DNA of 64,000 bases from Agrobacterium pusense (GTDB lineage: Bacteria > Pseudomonadota > Alphaproteobacteria > Rhizobiales > Rhizobiaceae): contig NZ_FNBB01000001.1 in assembly GCF_900102105.1 (NCBI RefSeq), positions 248,001 through 312,000 on the forward strand, given 5' to 3'. The notes below the pieces were generated by a model, which was not told the DNA's origin, ran no database searches, and saw only the letters and a list, made by a program, of their open reading frames with translations. The position numbers and the translations under genes were made by a program. Below are positions 52,533 through 60,451 of the stretch, in pieces. Numbering within the stretch: position 1 is the stretch's first letter; every line of letters begins with the position of its first letter.

Positions 52533-53390
52533 TCAATCATCCGCAACCGGCGATAAGCGATAGACAAGTTCTGCCGAAATTTTATCGGCGGTTGCACGCA
52601 CCAGCGGCGCCCAGGCGCGGAGCTGTTCCACATCCACCCTGTAGGCTGGGCCGGTCACTGAAATCGCCGCGCGGAAACTGCGTCCCGGGGCCGGTAACGG
52701 CGCCGCAACGCAATGAATGCCGATCTCGTGCTCCTGAAGATCGAAACCGTAACCGAGGGTGCGAATGGCCGAAACATCCTCCATCAGGGCCTGCGGTGTG
52801 GTGATGGTGTTGTCCGTGAAGCGCTTAAAATCCAGCCCGGCCGCGAGATCTTCGAGATCGCCGGCGGGTAGCAGCGACAGCGCGGCCTTACCCACGCCTG
52901 TGCAATAGGCTGGCGAGGTCTTTCCAACCTGCGAATGCATGCGCAAGCTGTGCTTGCCCTCAATCTTGTCCAGATAGGTCACTTCGCGGCCGATCAGAAC
53001 CGCGAGATGCACCGATTCCTGCGTTGCCTCCTGCAGCGCCGCCAGGTGTGGGGCGGCTATGCTGCGCAGATCGTTGCCACTCCAGGCCCTGGCTGCAAAC
53101 TGCAACAGCCTCAGGCCAACAACGTAGGTCTGGTCGGGGGCCTGCTCTATCAGGCCTTCGGCAAGCAGATGTGCGAGCTGGCGATGGACGGTGCCTCGCG
53201 GCTGCCCGCACGCTTCCACCACATCGGTGAAACGCATCTGCCTTTCAGAAAGGGCGATCAGTTCTAGGAGCGAGATGGCCTTACCAAGTGTACCGGTGTC
53301 GCTATCGGTTTTTTGCCGCGCGGCTGGAACTGCGCTGCGCATCCTCCCATTGGGTATTTTGGTATCAGGCATGGCAACATCCATTGTCAT
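52533..53390 (-). CDS. IclR-family transcriptional regulator
   Basis: The 285-residue protein has an IclR winged helix (GKAISLLELIALSERQMRFT, then VVEACGQPRGTVHRQLAHLL) at about 33-95. The effector domain has YCTGVGKAALSLLPAGDLED and GYGFDLQEHEIGIHCVAAPL. It is divergent from a sugar-oxidation operon, with a 6-5-6 palindrome between, and should repress that operon until a sugar acid appears. ATGs at 53384 and 53372 are also possible starts. Confidence 0.93.
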   Translation of the reverse strand: MTMDVAMPDTKIPNGRMRSAVPAARQKTDSDTGTLGKAISLLELIALSERQMRFTDVVEACGQPRGTVHRQLAHLLAEGLIEQAPDQTYVVGLRLLQFAARAWSGNDLRSIAAPHLAALQEATQESVHLAVLIGREVTYLDKIEGKHSLRMHSQVGKTSPAYCTGVGKAALSLLPAGDLEDLAAGLDFKRFTDNTITTPQALMEDVSAIRTLGYGFDLQEHEIGIHCVAAPLPAPGRSFRAAISVTGPAYRVDVEQLRAWAPLVRATADKISAELVYRLSPVADD

Positions 53391-53443
53391 TCACCTTGAC
53401 ATGAGGCTTGCGCCAAGGGAATAATTCCATTTATTAAAATCTA

Positions 53444-53460
53444 GTTCCAAATAATGGAAC
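53444..53460. promoter_or_regulatory. IclR-type operator
   Basis: GTTCCAAATAATGGAAC is a perfect 6-5-6 dyad, 25 bp before the SDR start and 53 bp before the IclR start. A partial relative, ATTCCATTTATTAAAAT, starts at 53424. Placement and shape fit control by the neighbouring IclR protein. Confidence 0.7.
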
Positions 53461-53485
53461 AATCAAGCCCCTGACGGATGAGATT

Positions 53486-54256
53486 ATGCCGATGACGACA
53501 GCCCAATTTCCGGACCTCAAGGATGCGGGCGTGCTGATCACCGGCGGCGGTTCCGGCATCGGGGCTTCGCTCGTGGAAGCCTTTGCCATGCAGGGCGCAA
53601 AGGTAGCGTTCATCGATATCGCCGAAGAGCCGAGCGAAGCGCTGGTCCGGCGGCTTTCCGGGGTGTCGCCCCACCCGGTCCATTTCTTCAGGGCCGACCT
53701 GCGCGACGTGGCGGCCATAGCCGTGACCGTCACTGAGGCGGCCGCGGCGATAGGCGGTATCAAGGTTCTGGTCAACAACGCCGCCTGGGACGACCGTCAT
53801 GACATAGATGCGGTGACAGAAGCCTATTGGGATGCCAATCAGGCGGTCAATCTCAAGCAGATGTTTTTTACCGTTCAGGCCGCGCTTCCCTACCTCCGGC
53901 TCGCGAAAGACGCCTCCATCATCAATTTCTCGTCCATCTCGTTTCTGCTCAACATGGGCGAACTTCCCTCCTATGCGGCGGCGAAGGCAGGTATCATCGG
54001 GTTGACAAAAAGCCTTGCCGGCCGGCTGGGGCCAGAAAATATCCGCGTCAACACGCTGCTGCCGGGCATGATCGTGACCGAGCGGCAGAAGGAACTGTGG
54101 CTGACGGATGAGGGCATTGCGACGACCACGGCGCGACAATGCTTGAAGCGCATGCTCGTCGCTGCCGATTTGTCTGGACCATGCCTGTTTCTCGCATCCT
54201 CGGCATCAAGCGCCATCACGGCGCAATCCATAATCGTAGACGGAGGCCTTCTATAA
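53486..54256 (+). CDS. SDR-family sugar dehydrogenase (likely galactose/aldose 1-dehydrogenase)
   Basis: The 256-residue Rossmann enzyme has GVLITGGGSGIGASLVEAFA for NAD(P), VLVNNAAWDD, the catalytic Ser in NFSSISFLLNMG and the YAAAK Tyr-Lys pair. The context (dgoK, dgoA, SMP-30 lactonase) suggests that it oxidises D-galactose or a related aldose to a lactone. Its stop overlaps the dgoK start (TAATG). A second in-frame ATG lies two codons in. Confidence 0.85.
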   Translation: MPMTTAQFPDLKDAGVLITGGGSGIGASLVEAFAMQGAKVAFIDIAEEPSEALVRRLSGVSPHPVHFFRADLRDVAAIAVTVTEAAAAIGGIKVLVNNAAWDDRHDIDAVTEAYWDANQAVNLKQMFFTVQAALPYLRLAKDASIINFSSISFLLNMGELPSYAAAKAGIIGLTKSLAGRLGPENIRVNTLLPGMIVTERQKELWLTDEGIATTTARQCLKRMLVAADLSGPCLFLASSASSAITAQSIIVDGGLL

Positions 54257-55170
54257 TGTCTGAACCCGCTTTTATCGCCGTTGACTGGGGTACGACCAGT
54301 TTCCGGCTCTGGCTCATGAGCCGCTCGGGTGCTGTGCTGGCGGAGCGCAGAAGTTCGGAAGGCATGACCACGGCCATGCGGACCGGTTTTGCCGAGGTTC
54401 TGCAAGCGCATCTCGACGCCATCGGCGCGCCTGAAGATTTGCCGGTTCTCGTCTGTGGTATGGCAGGCGCGCGGCAGGGTTGGGTCGAAGCGGGTTACAT
54501 CGACGTGCCGGCATCGCTGTCGTCCGTGCTGGATGGCGCGGTTCGCGTGCCGGGTCAGGCGCGCGATGTGCGCATTCTGCCGGGGCTGGCGCAGCGGGAT
54601 AAAAACGCGCCCGACGTGATGCGTGGCGAGGAAACGCAATTGCTCGGCGCTCTTGCCTCCTCGGACACCGGCGAGAAACTTGTCTGCATGCCCGGCACGC
54701 ATTCCAAATGGGTGACCGTTCGTGATGGCGACGTCAACGGCTTTGCCACCTTCATGACCGGCGAACTGTTCGAGGTCATTTCCAAGCAGACGATCCTGTC
54801 CCATGCGGTGGCCGAGGCGGAGCCTTTCACCGGCCAACACGAGGACTTCAGAGCGGCCGTGCTCGACATTTACGCCAATCCGCAGCTCGCCAGCAACCGG
54901 CTGTTCACAATGCGCTCCGGTCAATTGCTGCATGGCCTCGCCGCCACGGATGCCAAGGCTAGGCTTTCCGGCATCATGATCGGGCTGGAGATCGCCGGCG
55001 CGCATTCGACGGCGCGGCGGGAGACACCGGTGGTGCTGATCGGCTCCGGCGCGCTTGGCGCGCTTTACGAAGGCGCCTTCACCGCCCTCGATATCCACTA
55101 TACGGTCATCGACGCAGACGAAGCCGTGCGGCGCGGATTGCTGGCCGCTGCAACAGCCATCTGGCCATAA
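54256..55170 (+). CDS. dgoK: 2-dehydro-3-deoxygalactonokinase
   Basis: From the ATG at 54256 the product has 304 residues. It begins FIAVDWGTTSFRLWLMSRSG and contains CGMAGARQGWVEAGYIDVPA, MRGEETQLLGAL and CMPGTHSKWVTVRDGDVNGF, all DgoK marks. It phosphorylates 2-keto-3-deoxygalactonate to the 6-phosphate. dgoA follows 15 bp later, completing the step to pyruvate and glyceraldehyde 3-phosphate. Confidence 0.95.
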   Translation: MSEPAFIAVDWGTTSFRLWLMSRSGAVLAERRSSEGMTTAMRTGFAEVLQAHLDAIGAPEDLPVLVCGMAGARQGWVEAGYIDVPASLSSVLDGAVRVPGQARDVRILPGLAQRDKNAPDVMRGEETQLLGALASSDTGEKLVCMPGTHSKWVTVRDGDVNGFATFMTGELFEVISKQTILSHAVAEAEPFTGQHEDFRAAVLDIYANPQLASNRLFTMRSGQLLHGLAATDAKARLSGIMIGLEIAGAHSTARRETPVVLIGSGALGALYEGAFTALDIHYTVIDADEAVRRGLLAAATAIWP

Positions 55171-55185
55171 GAAGAAAGATCGACC

Positions 55186-55815
55186 ATGCGTATTCCCTTT
55201 CCTTCCATCAAATATCCGCTGATTGCCATCCTGCGCGGCCTGAAACCCGAGGAGACAGAAGGCGTTGTCGGCGCGCTGATCGAAACCGGCTTCCGCGCCA
55301 TCGAAATTCCGCTGAACTCCCCCGATCCGTTCCGCTCCATCGAGATCGCGGCAAAGATGGCGCCCGCCGATTGCCTGATCGGCGCCGGGACCGTGCTGAG
55401 CGTGGAAGACGTCGCATCGCTGGACGCGGCAGGCGGCAGGCTGATGGTTAGCCCCAATGCCGATGCGGAGGTCATTACAGCTGCACGTGAAAAAGGCATG
55501 GTGACAATGCCGGGCGTTCTCACCCCCACCGAAGCGCTGGTGGCCGCAAAAGCCGGTGCGACCGGGCTGAAGTTCTTCCCCGCCAGCATCATCGGCCCCG
55601 CCGGCATCAATGCGATCCGGACGATCCTGCCGAAGGATCTGGTCATCGCCGCGGTCGGCGGTGTCTCGGATAAGAATTTTGCCGACTATACATCGGCCGG
55701 CATCATGGCGTTCGGGCTCGGAACCAGCCTCTATAAACCCGGCATGACCGCAGCGGAGGTGCGCGAACGCGCCACTGTCACACTGTCGGCCTATGATGCA
55801 GCCATCGGAGGATAA
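55186..55815 (+). CDS. dgoA: 2-dehydro-3-deoxy-6-phosphogalactonate aldolase
   Basis: This 209-residue KDPG/KDPGal-type aldolase contains LIAILRGLKPEETEGVVGAL and FRAIEIPLNSPDPFRSIEIA. LIGAGTVLSVEDV and the Schiff-base Lys in TGLKFFPAS are also present. The LNSPDP motif favours the galactonate form over Eda. It splits KDPGal to pyruvate and glyceraldehyde 3-phosphate. Confidence 0.95.
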   Translation: MRIPFPSIKYPLIAILRGLKPEETEGVVGALIETGFRAIEIPLNSPDPFRSIEIAAKMAPADCLIGAGTVLSVEDVASLDAAGGRLMVSPNADAEVITAAREKGMVTMPGVLTPTEALVAAKAGATGLKFFPASIIGPAGINAIRTILPKDLVIAAVGGVSDKNFADYTSAGIMAFGLGTSLYKPGMTAAEVRERATVTLSAYDAAIGG

Positions 55816-55819
55816 GAGC

Positions 55820-56707
55820 TTGGCGACTGTTTTTCCCTTTACCGGACGTGTTCTTGACGAGACGCCGATGCTGCTCGGCGAAGGCCCGACCTTCGACCCT
55901 GCGACCGGCACGGCCTGGTGGTTCAACATTCTCGAGCGGGAATTGCATGAACTGCACCTCGCCTCCGGCCTCAAGACGGTCCATGCCCTGCCCTTCATGG
56001 GCAGCGCTCTGGCAAAAGTCAGCGACAGCCAACAGTTGATCGCCTCCGATGACGGGCTTTTCCTGCGTGATACGAAGACTGGTGTGCTGACTCTGCATGC
56101 GGAGCTGGAAAAGGACCTGCCCGGCAACCGGTCCAATGACGGGCGCATGCACCCTTGCGGCGCGCTTTGGATCGGCACCATGGGCCGCAAGGCGGAAACC
56201 GGCGCAGGCAGCATCTATCATGTTTACAAAGGCACGGTGACGAAGCTGTTTGCCGATATCAGCATTCCGAATTCGATCTGCTTTTCGCCCGATGGCGCGA
56301 CCGGATATTACGTCGATACCAAGGTGAACAAGCTGATGCGCGTGCCGCTCGATCCCGAGACCGGCCTCCCCTCCGGCAAGGCTGAAGTCTTCATCGATTC
56401 GACAGGAGTCGATGGCGGTATCGACGGCTCGGTCTGCGATGCCGAAGGGCATATCTGGAACGCTCGTTGGGGCGAAGGCGCGGTTGATCGTTATGATACC
56501 GACGGCAACCATATTGCCCGATATGCGGTGCCCGCGGGACAGACGACCTGCCCGGCCTTCGTCGGCCCGGACGCATCGCGCCTTCTCGTGACGTCGGCGC
56601 GTGAAAATCTTGACGAGGACGCCCTAGCCGCCAATCCGCAGCACGGGTTGACGTTCGAACTGGGGGTTGAGGTCAAGGGCCGGTTTGAGCCGCTTTACAG
56701 GCTCTGA
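55820..56707 (+). CDS. SMP-30/gluconolactonase family sugar lactonase
   Basis: The start chosen is TTG 55820, with GGAGG upstream, 5 bp after the dgoA stop; ATGs at 55793 and 55796 would overlap dgoA. The 295-residue six-bladed propeller has LLGEGPTFDPATGTAWWFNI, metal-site RSNDGRMHPCGALWIGTMG and a later Asp in GIDGSVCDAEGHIWNARW. It should open the lactone made by the SDR enzyme. A sugar-acid dehydratase, needed to link lactone opening to dgoK, is not present in the window. Confidence 0.9.
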   Translation: MATVFPFTGRVLDETPMLLGEGPTFDPATGTAWWFNILERELHELHLASGLKTVHALPFMGSALAKVSDSQQLIASDDGLFLRDTKTGVLTLHAELEKDLPGNRSNDGRMHPCGALWIGTMGRKAETGAGSIYHVYKGTVTKLFADISIPNSICFSPDGATGYYVDTKVNKLMRVPLDPETGLPSGKAEVFIDSTGVDGGIDGSVCDAEGHIWNARWGEGAVDRYDTDGNHIARYAVPAGQTTCPAFVGPDASRLLVTSARENLDEDALAANPQHGLTFELGVEVKGRFEPLYRL

Positions 56708-56727
56708 GACGCGGCACGCACCGCCTT

Positions 56728-56842
56728 CTCATTCCTGTGCTTGTCACAGGAATCTAGCCAGCCCAAGTCCTTGGGCTGAAGGGACTCTCTTCGCCGCGCA
56801 GACGCGCGTCGGCCGGGTTCCCGTGACAAAGACAGGAATGAG
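56728..56842. repeat. Modular palindromic repeat, copy 2 (inverted core)
   Basis: A 115-bp element is bounded by CTCATTCCTGTGCTTGTCAC and its near complement GTGACAAAGACAGGAATGAG (two mismatches). Its core holds AGCCAGCCCAAGTCCTTGG at 56756-56774, the exact inverse of the core at 45687-45705, and GCGCAGACGCGCGTC. Its left 25 bases also occur exactly at 25048-25072. It lies between the lactonase gene and a convergent GGDEF-EAL gene. Confidence 0.75.
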
Positions 56843-56889
56843 GGGTGTTGGGGGCGTCCCCACCACCTCGTCCAAGGTCATTCCGTTTC

Positions 56890-58242
56890 TCAGGAAATAT
56901 CCGACAATATCTCGCGGTAATTCTCATGTAGATACCGCTGGGTCGCCGCGGCGTCGGCGGGGCGGCCGTAGAAGTAGCCTTGTCCCATGGCGCAGCCGAG
57001 CGCGCGCAGTTTTTCCTCTTCCGCCCGCTCCTCTATCCCTTCGGCCACGACTTCAAGATCAAGCCCTTCGCACATGGCGACGATGGCCTTGATGATATGT
57101 TCGGAAGGGCGGTCGCTGCTGATGCGCGAGACGAAAGCGCGGTCGATCTTCACCTTGTCGAATGTGAAATCCCGCAGGCGGCCGAGGCTCGATTGGCCGG
57201 TGCCGAAATCGTCGAGAGAAATACGAACGCCCGCGCTCTGCAACTCGCTGATGATCCGCTGGGCGGTATCGGCGGAGGTCATGACCGCCGTTTCGGTGAT
57301 TTCAAGCTCCAGCCGGTGCGGGTCGAGGCCGACACGCGAAAGTATGGACAGAATATTGTCGGCCGTGCTGGGGTCCATCAGTTGCGCTGACGACAGGTTG
57401 AAGGACAGAAAGAGCTCACGCGGCCAGAAAAGCGCCGCTTCCGCGGCTTTTCTGAGCAGGGCCTCCGAAAGCGCATCGATGAAACCGCGTTCTTCGGCCA
57501 GCGGCACAAAAACCGCAGGCGATACGAAGCCGAGATCCGGATCGTTCCAGCGCGCGAGCGCCTCGAAACCGATGACCTTCGCCTCCTCCAGCCGGACGAT
57601 GGGCTGGAAATGCACGTCGATCGCATCGGTGATGATCGCGTTTCTGAGCGCCTGCTCAAGCTGCGTGGCGCGCTTCATCTCCTGCGCAATCTCACGCGAA
57701 TAGACGGTGATCTGGCCGCGGCCGCGCCGCTTGGAGCGGTAGAGCGCAGTCTCGGCGCTTTTCAGCAGATCCTCAAAATCATCGCCGGCGAAGGGATAGA
57801 TGGCAAAGCCGAACGAGGAGGAAAGCCGGACGTTACGATCACCAAGATCATAGGGAGCGGAGAGCACGTCCTTGATCATGTTGCCGACACGCTCGGCACC
57901 GGTGCGTTCGAACACCAGCGGCAATACGAAAGCGAATTCGTCGCCGTCATGGCGCGTCACGATGGCGCCATCGGGAATGCAGGCTTTGAGGCGGTGAGCA
58001 ACCTGGCAGAGGATTTCATCGCCCGCCTGCACGCCGAAAAGGTCATTGATGGGTTTGAAGCCGTCTATATTGGCAATGCCGACCGTGAAGGGTGCTGGAT
58101 CGCTGGAGCGTTCGCTGGCGAGCATGCGGATCTTGTCCCGCAAACGGTAGCGGTTGCCGAGCCCTGTCAGCGGATCGCTGTAGGCCATCGCCTGAAGCTC
58201 GTTCTGGCTAACCTGCAACGTTTGCGGCTCTGCCCGTTTCAT
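56890..58242 (-). CDS. GGDEF-EAL domain cyclic-di-GMP protein
   Basis: The 450-residue cytoplasmic protein has a GGDEF domain at about 15-180 (SDPLTGLGNRYRLRDKIRML, signature TRHDGDEFAFVL) and an EAL domain at about 190-440. The GGDEF signature reads DGDEF, so its first Gly is replaced by Asp and cyclase activity is uncertain. The EAL part keeps GFEALARW, FNLSSAQL, LEITET, DDFGTGQSS, VKIDRAF, VAEGIE and MGQGYFYGRP, so phosphodiesterase activity is likely. There is no sensor or membrane segment. It is transcribed 183 bp downstream of the PAS-receiver gene. Confidence 0.93.
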   Translation of the reverse strand: MKRAEPQTLQVSQNELQAMAYSDPLTGLGNRYRLRDKIRMLASERSSDPAPFTVGIANIDGFKPINDLFGVQAGDEILCQVAHRLKACIPDGAIVTRHDGDEFAFVLPLVFERTGAERVGNMIKDVLSAPYDLGDRNVRLSSSFGFAIYPFAGDDFEDLLKSAETALYRSKRRGRGQITVYSREIAQEMKRATQLEQALRNAIITDAIDVHFQPIVRLEEAKVIGFEALARWNDPDLGFVSPAVFVPLAEERGFIDALSEALLRKAAEAALFWPRELFLSFNLSSAQLMDPSTADNILSILSRVGLDPHRLELEITETAVMTSADTAQRIISELQSAGVRISLDDFGTGQSSLGRLRDFTFDKVKIDRAFVSRISSDRPSEHIIKAIVAMCEGLDLEVVAEGIEERAEEEKLRALGCAMGQGYFYGRPADAAATQRYLHENYREILSDIS

Positions 58243-58425
58243 TCCTGCATCTCTTGAATCCTCTATCGACCGCGATCACAATGCAGGGCAAGTATTAAAA
58301 AAGCCATAGAGCGACGAACCGAAAAACGCAGACCGCCCTCGTTGAGACCCGCTGCCAGCGCAAAACGGCCGAGGCGGCGGCAATTAATTGTATGTTTACG
58401 CCACGCGGTTCGATGGAGGGGGCTA

Positions 58426-60093
58426 TCACGCCTGCAGCTGCAGCACGTCCTTGCCAAAAAGCCGCACAAAAACAGCCTCCACCATATCGGGGCTGACAGG
58501 TTTCAGCAGCATGTCCTCCATCCCGGATGCGAGGCATTTGTCGAGGTCGCCTTCGAATGCGTGGGTAATGACGCCGACAACAGGAATGCGCTTTTCACCC
58601 GAAAGATCGCGCATGCGGCGGGCGACCTCGAAGCCGTCGATATCGGCAAGCGTCGTGTCAAGCAGTACGACCGACGGAGCCTGTTCCACGAAGAGACGCA
58701 GCGCTTCCTCGCCCGACGTGGCGAGCCGCCAGGAAAGCCCGAGACCCTCAAGTATCTGCGAAAAAACGATCTGGTTGACCCGGTTGTCCTCGACGAGAAG
58801 AACGTCGCACACGCCGCCGTTGCTGAGGATTTTGGGCAGGTCCTGCGTCATGATCTCCCAGTCCTCCTCTACCGATTTCTCCTTCGGCACCGAATGGAGC
58901 CCTACAGCCACATGATGCAACAACGACGCGTCAATCTCGTCCTCCTCGATGCTGACGACGGGCAGATGGTGTGCCGCGGCAATATCGAGGCATGCGATGC
59001 TCATCTGGGCGTCGATGACAACAACATCGATGGCAACCCCGGCGGAGGCGGCGACATCGATAAAGGCGCGCTGCTCTTCCTCGCTCGTCACCGCTGCATG
59101 GTCCATGCCACCTGCCGTGAGCTGGCGGCCGGCGGCCTCTGCAAAGCGACTGTTTTCGGAGACGACCAGCACCGCCTTGCTTTTCAGCAAGCCGTTACGG
59201 CCTTCCTTCTCCTCATCCTTTCCATAGGTTGAGGACACAAATGCCACATGCTCCAAAGAAGGGATGACGGGCATGCCGTTCGCATCGAGCGTGGCGAGCG
59301 CAGTCACATCCTCCATCGTCGTCACCAGGAAATAACGGCCTGGCCGTCCTACGCGCTGTTTGCGCGTGATCGTCAGTATCTCTTCGCCGTTCAGGCGTCT
59401 CACCCTTTCCGGAATGACGCTTGGCGTGCCGCTCTCCAGTACCGTCCGGTCGGCCGCATCGATCCGCCCCGCAACCTTGCGTGAATGGAGATCGAAGACC
59501 GTGCGTCCGAGCAGGCTCTCGGGGCTGGTTTCGACCAGGGTGCAGGCGGATTTATTCACGGCGGCATAGGCCAGGTTCCGGTCCTTGACGAAGACGGGAA
59601 ACGGCAGATTGTCGAGAATATCCTCGAGGAGCTGTACGCGCTCGAGATCGATACGCCATTGTTCTTCGCGCTTCTTCTGTTCAGAAATATCCGCGAGGAC
59701 ACTAATGCCGAGACCGGATGGCAGGCGGTTCATGACAAAGCGCAGGAACCTCTCCCCCTTCAGCCGTTCGGTTTTTTCAGACCGTTCCTTCCAGTGCAGA
59801 GCCAGCCGTTCGCCGATCCACTCTTCCCGACCGAGCTGGCGGGCATTGGCGGCAGGATTTTCCGTCTCGATATGGTAACAATCGTACAGGGCGCCCAGAT
59901 AATCGCGCAGGCGCGCGCCGGGGCCGATGACGGCCTCTTCCAGCGGGAAAAAACTGAGGAGCTTCCGGCTTGCGAAAATAATGTGATCGTTACGGTCGTA
60001 AACGACGATCGCCGCGCCAAGCGCGTCGCAAAGGGCATCAAGCATCACCGTATGAACGCCCGCGCCGGAGGACGCCAAATCACTCAACTGCAA
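58426..60093 (-). CDS. PAS-PAS-receiver protein without histidine kinase domain
   Basis: The 555-residue protein has an N-terminal PAS (ALGAAIVVYDRNDHIIFASR), a second PAS at about 150-270 (ILDNLPFPVFVKDRNLAYAA), and a receiver-like segment that keeps VVVIDAQM but lacks the usual Lys site. The final receiver at about 435-550 looks functional: VLLVEDNRVNQIVFSQILEG, Asp in VVLLDTTLADIDGFEVARRM, Thr in GVITHAF and Lys in MLLKPVS. No HisKA or ATPase domain lies between, although PAS-receiver proteins of this size usually have one. It may be the phosphorylated input of the adjacent GGDEF-EAL gene. Confidence 0.85.
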   Translation of the reverse strand: MQLSDLASSGAGVHTVMLDALCDALGAAIVVYDRNDHIIFASRKLLSFFPLEEAVIGPGARLRDYLGALYDCYHIETENPAANARQLGREEWIGERLALHWKERSEKTERLKGERFLRFVMNRLPSGLGISVLADISEQKKREEQWRIDLERVQLLEDILDNLPFPVFVKDRNLAYAAVNKSACTLVETSPESLLGRTVFDLHSRKVAGRIDAADRTVLESGTPSVIPERVRRLNGEEILTITRKQRVGRPGRYFLVTTMEDVTALATLDANGMPVIPSLEHVAFVSSTYGKDEEKEGRNGLLKSKAVLVVSENSRFAEAAGRQLTAGGMDHAAVTSEEEQRAFIDVAASAGVAIDVVVIDAQMSIACLDIAAAHHLPVVSIEEDEIDASLLHHVAVGLHSVPKEKSVEEDWEIMTQDLPKILSNGGVCDVLLVEDNRVNQIVFSQILEGLGLSWRLATSGEEALRLFVEQAPSVVLLDTTLADIDGFEVARRMRDLSGEKRIPVVGVITHAFEGDLDKCLASGMEDMLLKPVSPDMVEAVFVRLFGKDVLQLQA

Positions 60094-60451
60094 ACTCCCG
60101 CCTGTTTTAATGGGTCAGGCTTTTGTTTCTATTGGAATCGTCCAGGGCAGATGCCGGGATGAAACGAAAATTCCGGAAAACAGACATCAGGGTTTGCCGC
60201 TTGAAGCAGTCTTGAGGAGAAGATGACGCTCACCCATAGTCGACGTCACACACCACCCGGCAGAGGTGGCCCCGTTTCTGCGGTCATTTCAAGCTGCCCC
60301 ACCATAAACAAGGGCAATTAAGGGCGGATTAACGCTTAAACTGCATTGGCGGAAATGGTCCGATGCCATGCAACCCGCAAAACATGTGCAAATTTCCGCG
60401 GTCTCAGTTTTTTGCTTTCGAAGCCGGCGCGAATCCGCGAAAATGGCGATC
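60094..60451. other. 358-bp gene-free region upstream of mutL, with one tiny frame
   Basis: This holds divergent promoters for the PAS-receiver gene and mutL. The only notable frame is 60223-60321 (+), 32 codons plus stop, with GAGGAGAAG directly before its ATG. It encodes a short basic peptide with no recognised motif. No inverted repeat of note was seen. Confidence 0.4.

Noticed and set aside
53971-56214. A 747-codon minus-strand frame across dgoK, dgoA and the SDR gene.
   Set aside because: It is a shadow of three well-supported genes and no part of it resembles a known domain.
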